This document shows positions 53,936-63,835 of a DNA stretch of 64,000 nt, piece by piece (positions within the stretch are counted from its first letter, which is position 1; every line of letters begins with the position of its first letter). The notes under the pieces are model-generated. The model saw nothing but the letters and a program-made list of their open reading frames with translations. It ran no database searches and was not told the DNA's origin. The DNA lies in assembly GCF_023223525.1 (NCBI RefSeq), contig NZ_JALPRX010000029.1, positions 119,551 to 183,550 of the forward strand, given 5' to 3'. Position numbers and translations under genes: made by a program. The stretch comes from Roseomonas acroporae. GTDB lineage: Bacteria; Pseudomonadota; Alphaproteobacteria; Acetobacterales; Acetobacteraceae.

Positions 53936-54976
53936 ATGCCCGCTCTCTCCCGACGCAGCGCCCTGGCGCTCGGCGCCGCCGCCCTCGCCACCCCGCACCT
54001 CGCCAACGCGCAGGCCGGCAAGCTCAGCGTCTCGGTCTGGGGCGGCTCCTGGCGCGACCTCGTCGCCAGCCAGGTGGGGCGGAAGTTCACCGCCGAGACC
54101 GGCGCGCCGGTCGAGTTCGTCACCGGCGGCACCATCGACCGGCTGAACAAGGCCAAGCTGGCCAAGGGCTCGCCCGAGACCGACATCACCTTCACGACGA
54201 GCCATATCGGCTGGCTCTACGCCAATGACGGGCTGTTCGAGACGCTCGACCTCGGCCGCATCCCCAACGCCGCCGGCCTGGTGCCGCAGGCACGGATCAG
54301 CCCGATGCATGTCGGCGCCTGGTCCTACGTGTACACGATCGGCTACCGCCCGGACATCGTGAAGGACATGGCGTTCGAGTCCTGGGCCGATCTCTGGAAG
54401 CCGGCGATGGCCGACAGGCTGGCCGCCCCCGACTGGGACCCGAGCCACCTGATCGCCGTCGCCTGCAAGCTGGAAGGTGTGCCGATCACCGAATGGCAGC
54501 GCGCCCAGGGCCGGCTGCGCGCCCTGCGGCCGAGCTTCCACGCCTTCTACACCAGCGACGCCAACGGCCAGCAGCTGATCGGCAGCGGCGAGACGCCGGT
54601 GCAGGTGATCCTGTCGATGAACGCGCACTACATGGCCGCGCAGGGCACGCCGCTCCGCCTGGCCATGCCGAGGGAGGGCGCGGTGCTCGGCATCGACACC
54701 GTCTCGGTCATGCAGGGCAGCCGCCGGCAGGAGCTCGCCTACCGGTTCATCAACACCGTGCTCGACCCCGAGGTGCAGGCGGCGATCGCCACCGAGAAGA
54801 AGGGATCGCCCACCGTCGCCGGCGCGCGGCTCGCGCCCGAGGTGGCCTCGCTGCCCGGCATCTTCACCTCCGCCGAGCAGTGGAACACCCAGGCGCTGGT
54901 GATCGACCACCGGCTGCGCGCCGAGAAGACGGCGGAGTGGCGGCAGTGGTTCCAGGAGAACATCATCGCCCGCTGA
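53936..54976 (+). CDS. ABC importer substrate-binding protein (PotD/spermidine-putrescine type)
   Basis: A 346-aa periplasmic protein with a Tat-like signal (SRRSALALGAAALATPHLANA). The mature part opens KLSVSVWGGSWRDLVASQV, followed by PETDITFTTSHIGWLYANDG and the hinge region (SYVYTIGYRPDIVKD). It belongs to the extracellular solute-binding family 1/PotD type; ligands in this class include polyamines and opine-like or other small cations. GGAG lies 9 nt before ATG 53936; an in-frame TTG at 53927 is unlikely. Permeases and ATPase follow as a complete importer. Four 16-bp tandem units lie upstream. Confidence 0.9.
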   Translation: MPALSRRSALALGAAALATPHLANAQAGKLSVSVWGGSWRDLVASQVGRKFTAETGAPVEFVTGGTIDRLNKAKLAKGSPETDITFTTSHIGWLYANDGLFETLDLGRIPNAAGLVPQARISPMHVGAWSYVYTIGYRPDIVKDMAFESWADLWKPAMADRLAAPDWDPSHLIAVACKLEGVPITEWQRAQGRLRALRPSFHAFYTSDANGQQLIGSGETPVQVILSMNAHYMAAQGTPLRLAMPREGAVLGIDTVSVMQGSRRQELAYRFINTVLDPEVQAAIATEKKGSPTVAGARLAPEVASLPGIFTSAEQWNTQALVIDHRLRAEKTAEWRQWFQENIIAR

Positions 54977-54996
54977 TCCGGCCCGCGCGCCGCCCG

Positions 54997-55857
54997 ATGC
55001 GGAACGACCGACCCTTCCTGCGCTGGTTCGTCACCCCCGCGGCGCTCGCCGCCGCGGGCACCGTCGCGATGCTGGCGGCGATCCTGCAGTACGCGCTGCG
55101 CGCGCACGTGCCCGGCTCGCTGGAGCCGGGCGGCTTCACGCTGGCGAATTTCGCCACCCTGCTGCGGCCGCTCTACGCCGGGGTGTTCCTCGACACGGTG
55201 CTGATCTGCCTGATGACGGCGGCCTTCTCGCTGCTGGCCGCCTACCCGCTGGCCTACGCGCTGGTGCGGGCGCGCCGGCGCTGGGTGCGCTCGCTGGTGC
55301 TGATCGCCTCGGTCACGCCGCTCTTCCTGGGCGAGGTGGTGCGGACCTACGCCTGGCTGGTGGTGCTCGGCGGCAACGGCTTCGTCAACGGCACGCTGCG
55401 CGCGCTGGGGCTGATCGAGCGGCCGCTGCCGCTCATGTTCACCCGCACCGGCGTGCTGCTGGCGCTGGTGCACGTCACCCTGCCGGTGGTGGTGATCATG
55501 CTGGCCGCCGGCCTCGCGCATGTGGACCGCACGCTGGAGCGGGCGGCGCAGGCGCTGGGCGCCGGGCCGGTGCGCACCTTCCTCACCGTGACCCTGCCGC
55601 TCTCTCTGCCCGGCGTCGTCGCCGGGCTGACCACCGCCTTCGCCTGGACCTTCAGCGCCTTCGCGACGCCGCAGATCATCGGCGGCGGCAAGGTGAACCT
55701 CGTCTCCAACCTCGTCTACTCGCTCGGCCTCGCCTCCTTCAACTTCCCCTTCGCCGCGGCGCTCTCGGCGGCGGGGCTGGCGCTGACGGCGCTGGCGCTG
55801 GCGCTGCTCGGCGGCGCGCTGCGGCCGCTCGCCCGGCTCGGCAGGGCGGCGCCATGA
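54997..55857 (+). CDS. ABC importer permease 1 (PotB-like)
   Basis: A 286-aa inner-membrane protein with about six hydrophobic segments. The EAA loop that docks the ATPase reads ERAAQALGAGPVRTFLTVTLPLSLPG (seen as ERAAQALGAGP then LPLSLPG). FTLANFATLLRP at the N-terminal side is typical of the PotB class. It starts 20 nt after the binding-protein stop and overlaps the second permease by ATGA. Confidence 0.92.
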   Translation: MRNDRPFLRWFVTPAALAAAGTVAMLAAILQYALRAHVPGSLEPGGFTLANFATLLRPLYAGVFLDTVLICLMTAAFSLLAAYPLAYALVRARRRWVRSLVLIASVTPLFLGEVVRTYAWLVVLGGNGFVNGTLRALGLIERPLPLMFTRTGVLLALVHVTLPVVVIMLAAGLAHVDRTLERAAQALGAGPVRTFLTVTLPLSLPGVVAGLTTAFAWTFSAFATPQIIGGGKVNLVSNLVYSLGLASFNFPFAAALSAAGLALTALALALLGGALRPLARLGRAAP

Positions 55858-56712
55858 GCGCTTCCGCGGGCGCCGCCGGGGCGCGCCGCCGGCGGCGCGA
55901 CGCCGCGGGCACCCTGCGGCGCTGGGGTGGGCGGCTGCTGGTGCTGGCGCTGCTGGCCTACGTTCTGGTGCCGGTCCTGGTCGCCTGCGTCGCCGCCTTC
56001 GACACGCGCGCCGTGACCGCCTTCCCGCCGCGCGACCTCACCCTGCGCTGGTTCGCGCAGGCGCTGGCCTACGAGGATTTCCGCGCCGGCGCCGCCAACG
56101 GCGCGATCGTGTCGCTGGCGGCCTCCACCCTGGCGCTGGCGATCGGCGCCGCGGCGGCCTACGCGATCGACCGCTACCGCTTCCCGGGCCGGCGCTTCCT
56201 GGAGGCGCTGCTGGCCGCCCCGCTGATCGTGCCGCACTTCGTGCTGGGCCTCGGCGCGCTGATCCTGGTCGCCTCGGCCGGGCTGCCGCGCGGCTTCGCG
56301 CTGGTGATCGCGGTGCACGTGGTGCTGGTGCTGCCCTTCGTGATCCGCAGCGTCCACATCTCGCTGCGCAACGCCGACCGGCGGCTGGAGGACGCGGCGA
56401 TGGCGCTCGGCGCGCGCCCCTGGCGCGTGCTGTGGACCGTCACGCTGCCCTCGCTCGCGCCCGGCCTCGCCGGCGGCTGGCTGTTCGCGGCGGTGCTCTC
56501 CTTCAACGAGTTCACCGCCTCGCTCTTCGTCACCTCGCAGCGGACCCAGACCCTGCCCGTCGCCATGTACAACTACGTGCGCGAGTACGCCGATCCCTCG
56601 ATGGCGGCGCTCTCCGCCCTCTACATCCTGGCCACCGCCGCGCTGCTGATCCTGGCCGACCGGCTGATCGGCCTCGGCCGTGTCCTCGGCACCGAACACG
56701 CGGAGGGCGGCC

Positions 56713-56726
<14 letters not shown>
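55854..56726 (+). CDS. ABC importer permease 2 (PotC-like)
   Basis: A 290-aa inner-membrane protein with about six helices after a very basic N-terminus (ARRRRRDAAG). The EAA loop is EDAAMALGARPWRVLWTV. The FNEFTASLFVTS segment and the YNYVREYADPSMAALSA end are PotC-like. It is coupled to permease 1 by ATGA and overlaps the ATPase gene by 14 nt. With permease 1 it forms the transmembrane channel. Confidence 0.93.
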
Positions 56727-57846
<1,120 letters not shown>

Positions 57847-58453
57847 GCGGCAGGGCGCCGTCCCGGGCGCCCGCTCCTCGGCGATCCCCGGGCACGCCGA
57901 AGGACGGCGCCGCCGGGTCGGGCGCGCGCCGCGCGGGGAGCATTTTCAGGCTGGGCGCACCCGCCCGGCGGCTCCGGTCCGCGCCCTGCCGGTTCCGCGC
58001 CGTCCGGAGGCGGGCCGGCTCGCCCAACGGACCGTCGTGCCGGGTCCCGCGAGACGTTCCAGGCCTCCTGAATCGGCCGGGCCTCCGAGGGCCGGGCGTC
58101 GCCCCGCCCACTCGCCCGCTGGCGGAGAGACCGCGCCATCCGGCGATTCCTGCCATCCTCGCACGCGGTCGCCCTCGATGCCGGCAGTCACCGCATCGGG
58201 ATACTGCCACCATCGTATGATTGCGCGCCCGAACAGCCGGTCGCTAAGGATCCGCGGCGCGGATGCCGCCTGTACGAAGGATCCTGCCATGTCGACCGTG
58301 CCGGCCCGGTCCGGTTGAAGCCCGGCCGAACCCCCGACGCGCCGGATCGTTCCGGGACCTGGCGCTGCCATGCCGGCGACGGCCGCCGGCCATCCCGCGT
58401 CGCCGCTCATTCCCGCAGCCGCCGCTGCCCCAGCCCGCGAAGGAGTTCCTGCC
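57847..58453. other. Intergenic region between importer and hydrolase genes
   Basis: About 0.6 kb without a supported gene. Just after the ATPase, GGGCGCC (57853-57859) and GGCGCCC (57866-57872) form a terminator-like 7-bp stem. The right part should hold the promoter of the chloroperoxidase-like gene; no clear promoter was identified. Confidence 0.5.
57853..57872 (+). terminator. Hairpin after the ABC ATPase gene
   Basis: A perfect 7-bp GC stem with a 6-nt loop, 6 nt after the stop. There is no U-tract. Confidence 0.35.
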
Positions 58454-59290
58454 ATGTCCAGCGTCACCACACGGGACGGCGTCCAGATCTTCTACAAGGA
58501 CTGGGGGCCGAGGGAGGCGCGGCCGATCGTGTTCCATCACGGCTGGCCGCTGTCCGCCGACGACTGGGACGCGCAGATGCTGTTCTTCCTGGCCAACGGC
58601 TACCGCGTCGTCGCGCATGACCGGCGGGGCCACGGCCGGTCGGCGCAGGTGAGCGAGGGCCACGACATGGACCACTACGCCGCCGACGCCGCGGCGGTCG
58701 TGGAGCATCTGGACCTGCGCAACGCCGTGCATATCGGGCACTCGACCGGCGGCGGCGAGGTCGCGCGCTACGTCGCCAGGCACGGGCAGGCGAGCGGGCG
58801 CGTCGCGAAGGCGGTGCTGGTCTCCGCCGTGCCGCCGCTGATGCTGCGGACGGCGGGCAACCCGGAGGGACTGCCGATCGAGGTGTTCGACGGCTTCCGC
58901 AAGGGCGTCGCCGGCAACCGGGCGCAGCTTTACGTCGATGTCGCGGCCGGTCCGTTCTACGGCTTCAACCGGCCGGGGGCGACGGTGTACCAGGGCGTCG
59001 TCGACAACTGGTGGCGCCAGGGCATGATGGGCAGCGCCAAGGCGCACTACGACGGCATCAAGGCCTTCTCGGAGACGGACCAGACGGAGGACCTCCGGGC
59101 GATCACGGTGCCGACCCTGGTGCTGCACGGCGAGGACGACCAGATCGTCCCGATCGCCGACGCGGCACTGAGGTCGATCAAGCTGCTGCGGCACGGCACG
59201 CTGAAGACCTATCCGGGCTTTCCGCACGGCATGCTCACCACGCATGCCGACGTGATCAACCCCGATCTCCTCGCCTTCGTGAAGGGCTGA
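58454..59290 (+). CDS. Alpha/beta hydrolase of the cofactor-free haloperoxidase (chloroperoxidase) type
   Basis: A 278-aa hydrolase. The nucleophile elbow is GHSTGGGEV (Ser near residue 99), the oxyanion region is [12 protein letters not shown], the acid is in [10 protein letters not shown] and the His in FPHGM. The spacing matches CpoF/non-heme chloroperoxidases, which are really perhydrolases or esterases that make peracids; the physiological substrate is unknown. AGGAG lies 8 nt before ATG 58454. A second alpha/beta hydrolase follows 213 nt downstream, not tightly coupled. Confidence 0.92.
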   Translation: MSSVTTRDGVQIFYKDWGPREARPIVFHHGWPLSADDWDAQMLFFLANGYRVVAHDRRGHGRSAQVSEGHDMDHYAADAAAVVEHLDLRNAVHIGHSTGGGEVARYVARHGQASGRVAKAVLVSAVPPLMLRTAGNPEGLPIEVFDGFRKGVAGNRAQLYVDVAAGPFYGFNRPGATVYQGVVDNWWRQGMMGSAKAHYDGIKAFSETDQTEDLRAITVPTLVLHGEDDQIVPIADAALRSIKLLRHGTLKTYPGFPHGMLTTHADVINPDLLAFVKG

Positions 59291-59503
59291 ACGGCCTCCA
59301 TCCGGCGGGCGCGACAGCCGGCACGGGCAGGCGTTCCATCGCCGCCGATGTGCGGACGGTCACGGCCCCGGCCCGGCCCGTCTCCGCGAGACGATCCATC
59401 CCGCATGGAGCACCCGCACGCGCGAGGGTGCCCCGGTGGGTGCCCCGGTGGCACGACGCAGATTTTCCGCCGCCTCTCCCGATCGGCACGAAGGAAGGAA
59501 CCC

Positions 59504-60232
59504 ATGTCCCATCCCGCCTCGAGCGCACCGACGGTCGTTCTCGTGCACGGCGCCTGGGCCGACGCCTCCAGCTGGAGAAGCGTCATCCCCCTGCTTCTCG
59601 GAGCGGGGCTCAGCGTGGTCGCCGTGCAGAATCCGACCACCTCCCTGGCCGACGACGTCGCCGCGACGCGGCTGACACTCGACAGCATCGACGGTCCGGT
59701 CGTGCTCGCGGGGCACAGCTGGGGTGGAACCGTGATCACCGAGGCCGGCAATGATCCGAAGGTGAAGGCCCTCGTCTTCGTGGCGGCCTTCGCGCCGGAT
59801 GCCGGGCAGTCGACCGGCGATCAGGTCTCGGCCCATCCCGCCCCGCCCGCGCTGGGCGGCGTCGTGCCCTTCGGCAACGGCTATCTCAAAATGAGTCCCG
59901 AAAGCTGGATCCACAATGTGGCGCAGGATCTCGGCAGGGAGGATGCGCTTCTGCTGTCGGTGGTCCAGACCCCGCTGGGGCTGTCGACCTTCGGTGACAA
60001 GGTCGGCAAGGCGGCCTGGTCCGACCGGCCGTGCTGGTACCTCGTCTCCGGCGACGACCGGGCGGTGAGCGTCGAGCTGCAGCGCGAGCTTGCGACCCGC
60101 ATGAACGCACGGACGGTCGAGCTGGCATCCAGCCACATGTCGCCGCTCTCCCAGCCGAAGGCGGTCGCCGATGCCATCCTCGATGCCGTTGCCGCGGTGA
60201 CCTCCGCGGAGAGGGCCGGCCCCCCGGCCTGA
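59504..60232 (+). CDS. Alpha/beta hydrolase of the EstC/YbaC-like family
   Basis: A 242-aa small hydrolase. VVLVHGAWADASSWR is the oxyanion region, LAGHSWGGTVI the nucleophile elbow (Ser near residue 71), and the late SSHMSPLSQP supplies the His. The family includes esterases and proteins linked to salicylate or aroma ester turnover in plants; bacterial members have varied, mostly unknown roles. It lies after the haloperoxidase-like hydrolase. AAGGAAGGAA precedes the ATG. Two 12-bp units (59428-59451) lie in the upstream gap. Confidence 0.9.
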   Translation: MSHPASSAPTVVLVHGAWADASSWRSVIPLLLGAGLSVVAVQNPTTSLADDVAATRLTLDSIDGPVVLAGHSWGGTVITEAGNDPKVKALVFVAAFAPDAGQSTGDQVSAHPAPPALGGVVPFGNGYLKMSPESWIHNVAQDLGREDALLLSVVQTPLGLSTFGDKVGKAAWSDRPCWYLVSGDDRAVSVELQRELATRMNARTVELASSHMSPLSQPKAVADAILDAVAAVTSAERAGPPA

Positions 60233-60270
60233 TCCCGTCCCGATCCGACGGGCCGGACGCATCCTCGGAT

Positions 60271-60326
60271 GGCCGGCCGGGGAGCCGGCCACGGCGGGTG
60301 AACGCGTCACGTCGCCGGCGGCGACG
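60271..60326. terminator. Two hairpins between convergent genes
   Basis: GGCCGGC (60271-60277) pairs with GCCGGCC (60284-60290), and CGTCGCC (60310-60316) pairs with GGCGACG (60320-60326). They fill the 98-bp gap between the convergent hydrolase and monooxygenase genes and can end both transcripts. Confidence 0.5.
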
Positions 60327-60330
60327 GGCC

Positions 60331-61443
60331 TCAGGCCGCCGCGCGCGGCGGCCCCTGGCGCAGTCGCGCCGACTCCAGCGCGCGCGTCGCGGGCAGCAGG
60401 CGGCGCCCGTAGTCGATCGCGTCCTCCAGCGGGTCGAAGCCGCGGATCAGGAAGGTGTCGACGCCGAGGGCGCGGTATTCCAGCAGCGCCTCGGCCACCT
60501 GCTCCGGCGTGCCGACCAGCGCCGTGGTGTTGGCGCCGGCGCCGACGGCGGCCGCCACCTCGGTCCAGAGCCGCCTGTCGCGCACCGCGCCGCCCTTCGC
60601 CGCCTCCAGCAGCCGGCGCGAGCCCTCGCTCTGCGGCTTCGGCGTGCCCTGGCCGAAGCGCTCGCCGCGCAGCTCCCGGATGCGCTCCAGGATGCCGCGC
60701 GCCCGCGCCCATGCCCCTTCCTCCGTGTCGCCCAGCACCGGCCGCACCGAGAGGCTGAAGCGGATCGAGGCCGGGTCGCGCCCCGCCTCGGCCGCCGCCC
60801 TGCGCACGCGGCGGATGCTCTCGCGCGCCTGCTCCAGCGTCTCGCCCCAGAAGGCGTAGACGTCGGCGTGCTTGCCGGCGAAGGCCACGGCGGCCTCCGA
60901 GGAACCGCCGAAGAAGATCGGCGGATAGGGGCTCTGCACCGGCCGGATGTCGGAGAAGGCGCGCTCGTACCGGTAGTAGGGGCCCGCATGGTCGAAGGGC
61001 GCCGTCTCGGTCCAGACGCGGCGCAGCAGGCCGACATACTCGTCGGTGCGGGCGTAGCGCTCGGCGTGGTCGAGGAAGTCGCCGTCCTGGCGCTGCTCGG
61101 CGTCGTTGCCGCCGGTGATGATGTGGATGCCGGCGCGGCCGCCGCTGAGCTGGTCGAAGGTGGCGAATTGCCGCGCCGCCAGGGTCGGCGCGATGAAGCC
61201 CGGCCGGTGCGCCACCATGAAGCCGAGGCGCTTGGTGTTCGCCGCCGCGTGGCTCGCCACCAGCAGCGCGTCGGGCGAGCTGGAGTGCCAGGCGACCAGC
61301 ACGCGGTCGAAGCCGCCTTCCTCGTGCGCCTGCGCGAAGCGGGCGATGTAGTCGGGCTGGAAGTTCGGGCCGCTCGGCGGGTGGATCTCCGAGGACGGGC
61401 GGTGGGAGATCATGCCGATGAACTGGATGGGATGTTCGGTCAT
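60331..61443 (-). CDS. LLM-class FMNH2-dependent monooxygenase (SsuD-like alkanesulfonate type)
   Basis: A 370-aa TIM-barrel flavin monooxygenase. Features of the SsuD group are GGFDRVLVAWHSSSPDALLVA, HRPGFIAPTLAARQFATFDQLS, HIITGGNDAEQRQDGD and PYPPIFFGGSSEAAV. Such enzymes cleave C-S bonds of alkanesulfonates to release sulfite, using FMNH2 from a separate reductase, not seen here. GAGGAA lies before ATG 61443. It is the last gene of a minus-strand unit with a Bug binding protein, a small membrane protein and an acyl-CoA-dehydrogenase-like flavoprotein. The last resembles SfnB/DszC, so the operon probably scavenges sulfur from organosulfur compounds (inference). Confidence 0.92.
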   Translation of the reverse strand: MTEHPIQFIGMISHRPSSEIHPPSGPNFQPDYIARFAQAHEEGGFDRVLVAWHSSSPDALLVASHAAANTKRLGFMVAHRPGFIAPTLAARQFATFDQLSGGRAGIHIITGGNDAEQRQDGDFLDHAERYARTDEYVGLLRRVWTETAPFDHAGPYYRYERAFSDIRPVQSPYPPIFFGGSSEAAVAFAGKHADVYAFWGETLEQARESIRRVRRAAAEAGRDPASIRFSLSVRPVLGDTEEGAWARARGILERIRELRGERFGQGTPKPQSEGSRRLLEAAKGGAVRDRRLWTEVAAAVGAGANTTALVGTPEQVAEALLEYRALGVDTFLIRGFDPLEDAIDYGRRLLPATRALESARLRQGPPRAAA

Positions 61444-61475
61444 GGCGGTTCCTCGTTCGGTGCGTGGTCTGGCGG

Positions 61476-62462
61476 TCAGGCGGTGAGCCGCAGGCGGCGC
61501 AGCGCGGCGCCCGTGGCGGCGAAGTCGGCGGCGAGGCGGTCCGCGACCGCCCCGGGCGGCAGCGGCGTCGGCCGCAGGCCGAGGCCGCGCAGCCTCTCCG
61601 CGATGGCGGGCTCGGCCAGCGCCTCGTTGTAGGCGGCGTTCAGCCGCGCCACCGTGTCGCGCGGCGTGCCGGCGGGGGCGAAGACGGCGAACCAGCCGCC
61701 ATCCGGCCAGTCGCGGCCGATGCCCTGCTCGTCCAGCGTCGGCAGGTCCGGCAGCGCGGCCCAGCGCTCCGGCCCCACCACGGCGAGGCCGCGCAGCCGG
61801 CCGTCGCGGATCAGCGGCATCGCCGCCGGGTCGACGATCAGCTGCGTGTCGCCCGACAGCACGCTGTTCACCGCCGCCGCGCTGCCGGGGAAGGGCACGT
61901 GCACCATCTCGGCGCCCGCCTGCTCGGCCAGCAGCGCGCCGCGCAGATGGCCGGAGGAGCCGATGCCCGACGAGCCGTAGTTCAGCGACCCCGGCGAGCG
62001 ACGCGCCAGCGCCAGCAGCCCGGCCACGTCGTGCGCCGGCACGGCGGGGTTGACCGCGACGACGCTGTAGGCGTTGCCGGTGAAGGCCACCGGCGCGAAG
62101 TCGCGCAGCGGGTCGAAGCCGGCCTGGTTGAGGTGCGGCGCCACCACGAAGATGGCGCCCGAGACGTTGAGCAGGGTCTCGCCGTCCGGCGCCGCCTGCG
62201 CCACCAGCCGCGCGCCCAGCACGCCGGCCGCGCCGGCGCGGTTCTCCACGATGACGCTGCGCCCGAGCCGCTCGCCCAGGGCGCGCGACATCAGCCGTGC
62301 CGTGTTGTCGTTGGTGGCGCCCGGCGGGTAGGGCACCACGTAGCGGATCGGCCGGTCGGCCGCCTGGCCCGCGCGGGCGAGGCGTGGTGCCAGGGCAGGA
62401 AACGCCAGCAGCGGCGCGGCGGCGAGCAGTCGGCGGCGGGTTGGCATGGTGGGCGCACTCAT
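61476..62462 (-). CDS. Tripartite tricarboxylate transporter (Bug/TctC) binding protein 3
   Basis: A 328-aa Bug-family protein with a Tat-like leader (TRRRLLAAAPLLAFPALAPR). The core has PIRYVVPYPPGATNDNTARL, VIVENRAGAAGVLGARLV, NYGSSGIGSSGHLRGALL and VPFPGSAAAVNSVL. The ATG at 62462 overlaps the stop of the 61-aa membrane protein (ATGA). A second in-frame ATG (62447) gives a shorter leader. The gene lies in an organosulfur-type operon, so the ligand may be a sulfonate rather than a tricarboxylate. No TctAB genes are nearby. Confidence 0.92.
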   Translation of the reverse strand: MSAPTMPTRRRLLAAAPLLAFPALAPRLARAGQAADRPIRYVVPYPPGATNDNTARLMSRALGERLGRSVIVENRAGAAGVLGARLVAQAAPDGETLLNVSGAIFVVAPHLNQAGFDPLRDFAPVAFTGNAYSVVAVNPAVPAHDVAGLLALARRSPGSLNYGSSGIGSSGHLRGALLAEQAGAEMVHVPFPGSAAAVNSVLSGDTQLIVDPAAMPLIRDGRLRGLAVVGPERWAALPDLPTLDEQGIGRDWPDGGWFAVFAPAGTPRDTVARLNAAYNEALAEPAIAERLRGLGLRPTPLPPGAVADRLAADFAATGAALRRLRLTA

Positions 62463-62644
62463 GGCTGGGTCGTGTCCGCGACCTGGACGGTGCCGCCCGG
62501 GCGGGCGGCGACGAGGGGAACGGGACCGGCGGCCGTGCGCTCGCGCGAGCCGGCAAGGCCGCTGGCGCCGATGGCGAGGATCGCGGCCACCCAGAGCAGG
62601 GTGGTGCGCCAGAGCAGCGCGATGAGGGGCCGGAGCCGGCTCAT
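62459..62644 (-). CDS. Small membrane protein (61 aa) coupled on both sides
   Basis: A short frame read from ATG 62644 (overlapping the flavoprotein stop, ATGA) to TGA 62459 (overlapping the Bug start, ATGA). Residues about 6-28 (PLIALLWRTTLLWVAAILAI) form a hydrophobic segment after Arg residues, so it is a single-pass membrane protein or has an uncleaved signal; the last 30 residues are probably periplasmic. No known family is recognised. Two ATGA overlaps and the hydrophobic helix make it a likely real gene that automatic annotation could miss. Confidence 0.7.
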   Translation of the reverse strand: MSRLRPLIALLWRTTLLWVAAILAIGASGLAGSRERTAAGPVPLVAARPGGTVQVADTTQP

Positions 62645-63819
62645 CGGCCCTCCTCCAGCAATCGCGCGCGGCCGGCGGCGAGGTGCGCCGCGTCGGCCTG
62701 CGGCGCGTGCACGCGGGCGCAGAGCACGTCCCGCAGGTGCCGCTCGATCGCGTTGCCGCGCGCATGCGCGTGGTTGCCGGCCAGCGAGGCGGCGATCTCC
62801 ACCGCGCGGATGGCGTTCTCCACCAGCGCCGTTTTCAGCAGCGCCGCCTCGCCCGGTGCGGGCACCGCGCCGCGATCCGTGTCGGCAGCCGTCGCGTCGA
62901 CCAGCCTTGCGTTGACCGCGAGCAGCCCCTCGATCTCGCCCACCTTCTCCTGCATGCGCGGCAGAGTCGCGAGCGGCGCGCCGAGGCCGCTGGGCACGCG
63001 CCGGCGCAGGAAGTCCGCCACCCAGTCGCGCGCCGCCCGCGCCACGCCGGTGTAGAGGGCGCCGAGCGCCACGGCGTTCCAGGCCGCCTGCTCCGGATCG
63101 GCGTCGCGCCAGGAAGCGGGCGGGCGCAGCTCGGCGGCGTTCTCCTCCGGCAGGCGCACGCCCTCGAACACCACGTCGTGGCTGCCGCTGGCGCGCATGC
63201 CGAGATGGTCCCAGGTCTCGACGATGCGCACGCCCGGCGCGTCCGCCGGCACCAGCACATGGCCGAGGCGCGGCGCGTCCTCGTCGGTGCGCGCCCAGAC
63301 GTCGAGCCAGCGCAGCCCCGGCGCGCCGGTGCAGTAGAGCTTGTGCCCGTCCAGCACCCAGCCGCCATCCGGCGCGCGCCGGATCACCGTCGCCGGCAGC
63401 CCGCCGCGCGTCGGCGAGCCCAGCTCCGGCTCCACCCGCAGCGCGTTGATCAGCGCGCCGTGGCGCACCGCGTCCGTCGCGATGCGCGCATGCAGCGCCG
63501 CCGGCCAGCGACCGCCGCGCGCGGCGGCGGCGTGCTTGAGCAGCTGCATGGCGAAGACCAGCGCGGTGGCGGCACAGCCCTCGGCGACGATGCCGATCGC
63601 CTCGGCGGATTCGGCCAGCCCGGCGCCGGTGCCGCCGAAGCGGCGCGGCACGGTCAGGGCGAGCAGACCGGCCTCGTGCAGCGCGGCGAAATTCGCGTGC
63701 GGGAAGCTGCCCTCGCGGTCGTGCAGCGGCGCCGCGGCGGCGAAGTCGCGGGCCAGGGCATGCAGATCGGATGCGCGCAGGTCGGGCGCGGCGGCGGCAA
63801 GGGTCAGGGCAACGGACAT
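62641..63819 (-). CDS. Acyl-CoA dehydrogenase-fold flavoprotein (SfnB/DszC-like)
   Basis: A 392-aa protein with an ACAD fold. The N-terminal helical part has REGSFPHANFAALHEAGLLALTVP. WVLDGHKLYCTGAPG marks the beta-domain, and WDHLGMRASGSHDVVFEGVRLPEE the FAD/substrate region. The catalytic Glu of true acyl-CoA dehydrogenases is not evident, and members near SsuD-like enzymes are usually flavin monooxygenases of the SfnB or DszC type acting on sulfones, sulfides or related compounds. GAGGAA lies before ATG 63819; the upstream extension is non-homologous. It heads the four-gene minus-strand unit and is coupled to the small membrane protein by ATGA. Confidence 0.88.
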   Translation of the reverse strand: MSVALTLAAAAPDLRASDLHALARDFAAAAPLHDREGSFPHANFAALHEAGLLALTVPRRFGGTGAGLAESAEAIGIVAEGCAATALVFAMQLLKHAAAARGGRWPAALHARIATDAVRHGALINALRVEPELGSPTRGGLPATVIRRAPDGGWVLDGHKLYCTGAPGLRWLDVWARTDEDAPRLGHVLVPADAPGVRIVETWDHLGMRASGSHDVVFEGVRLPEENAAELRPPASWRDADPEQAAWNAVALGALYTGVARAARDWVADFLRRRVPSGLGAPLATLPRMQEKVGEIEGLLAVNARLVDATAADTDRGAVPAPGEAALLKTALVENAIRAVEIAASLAGNHAHARGNAIERHLRDVLCARVHAPQADAAHLAAGRARLLEEGR

Positions 63820-63835
63820 CGTGCGTTCCTCGTCT

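Noticed and set aside
53927..53938. TTG at 53927 as start of the ABC binding protein
   Set aside because: ATG 53936 has better ribosome-site spacing and begins the Tat-like leader directly.
57935..57965. GAGCATTTTC as a second copy of the nested palindrome at 21892
   Set aside because: Only the left arm is present; no complementary arm or inner stem follows.
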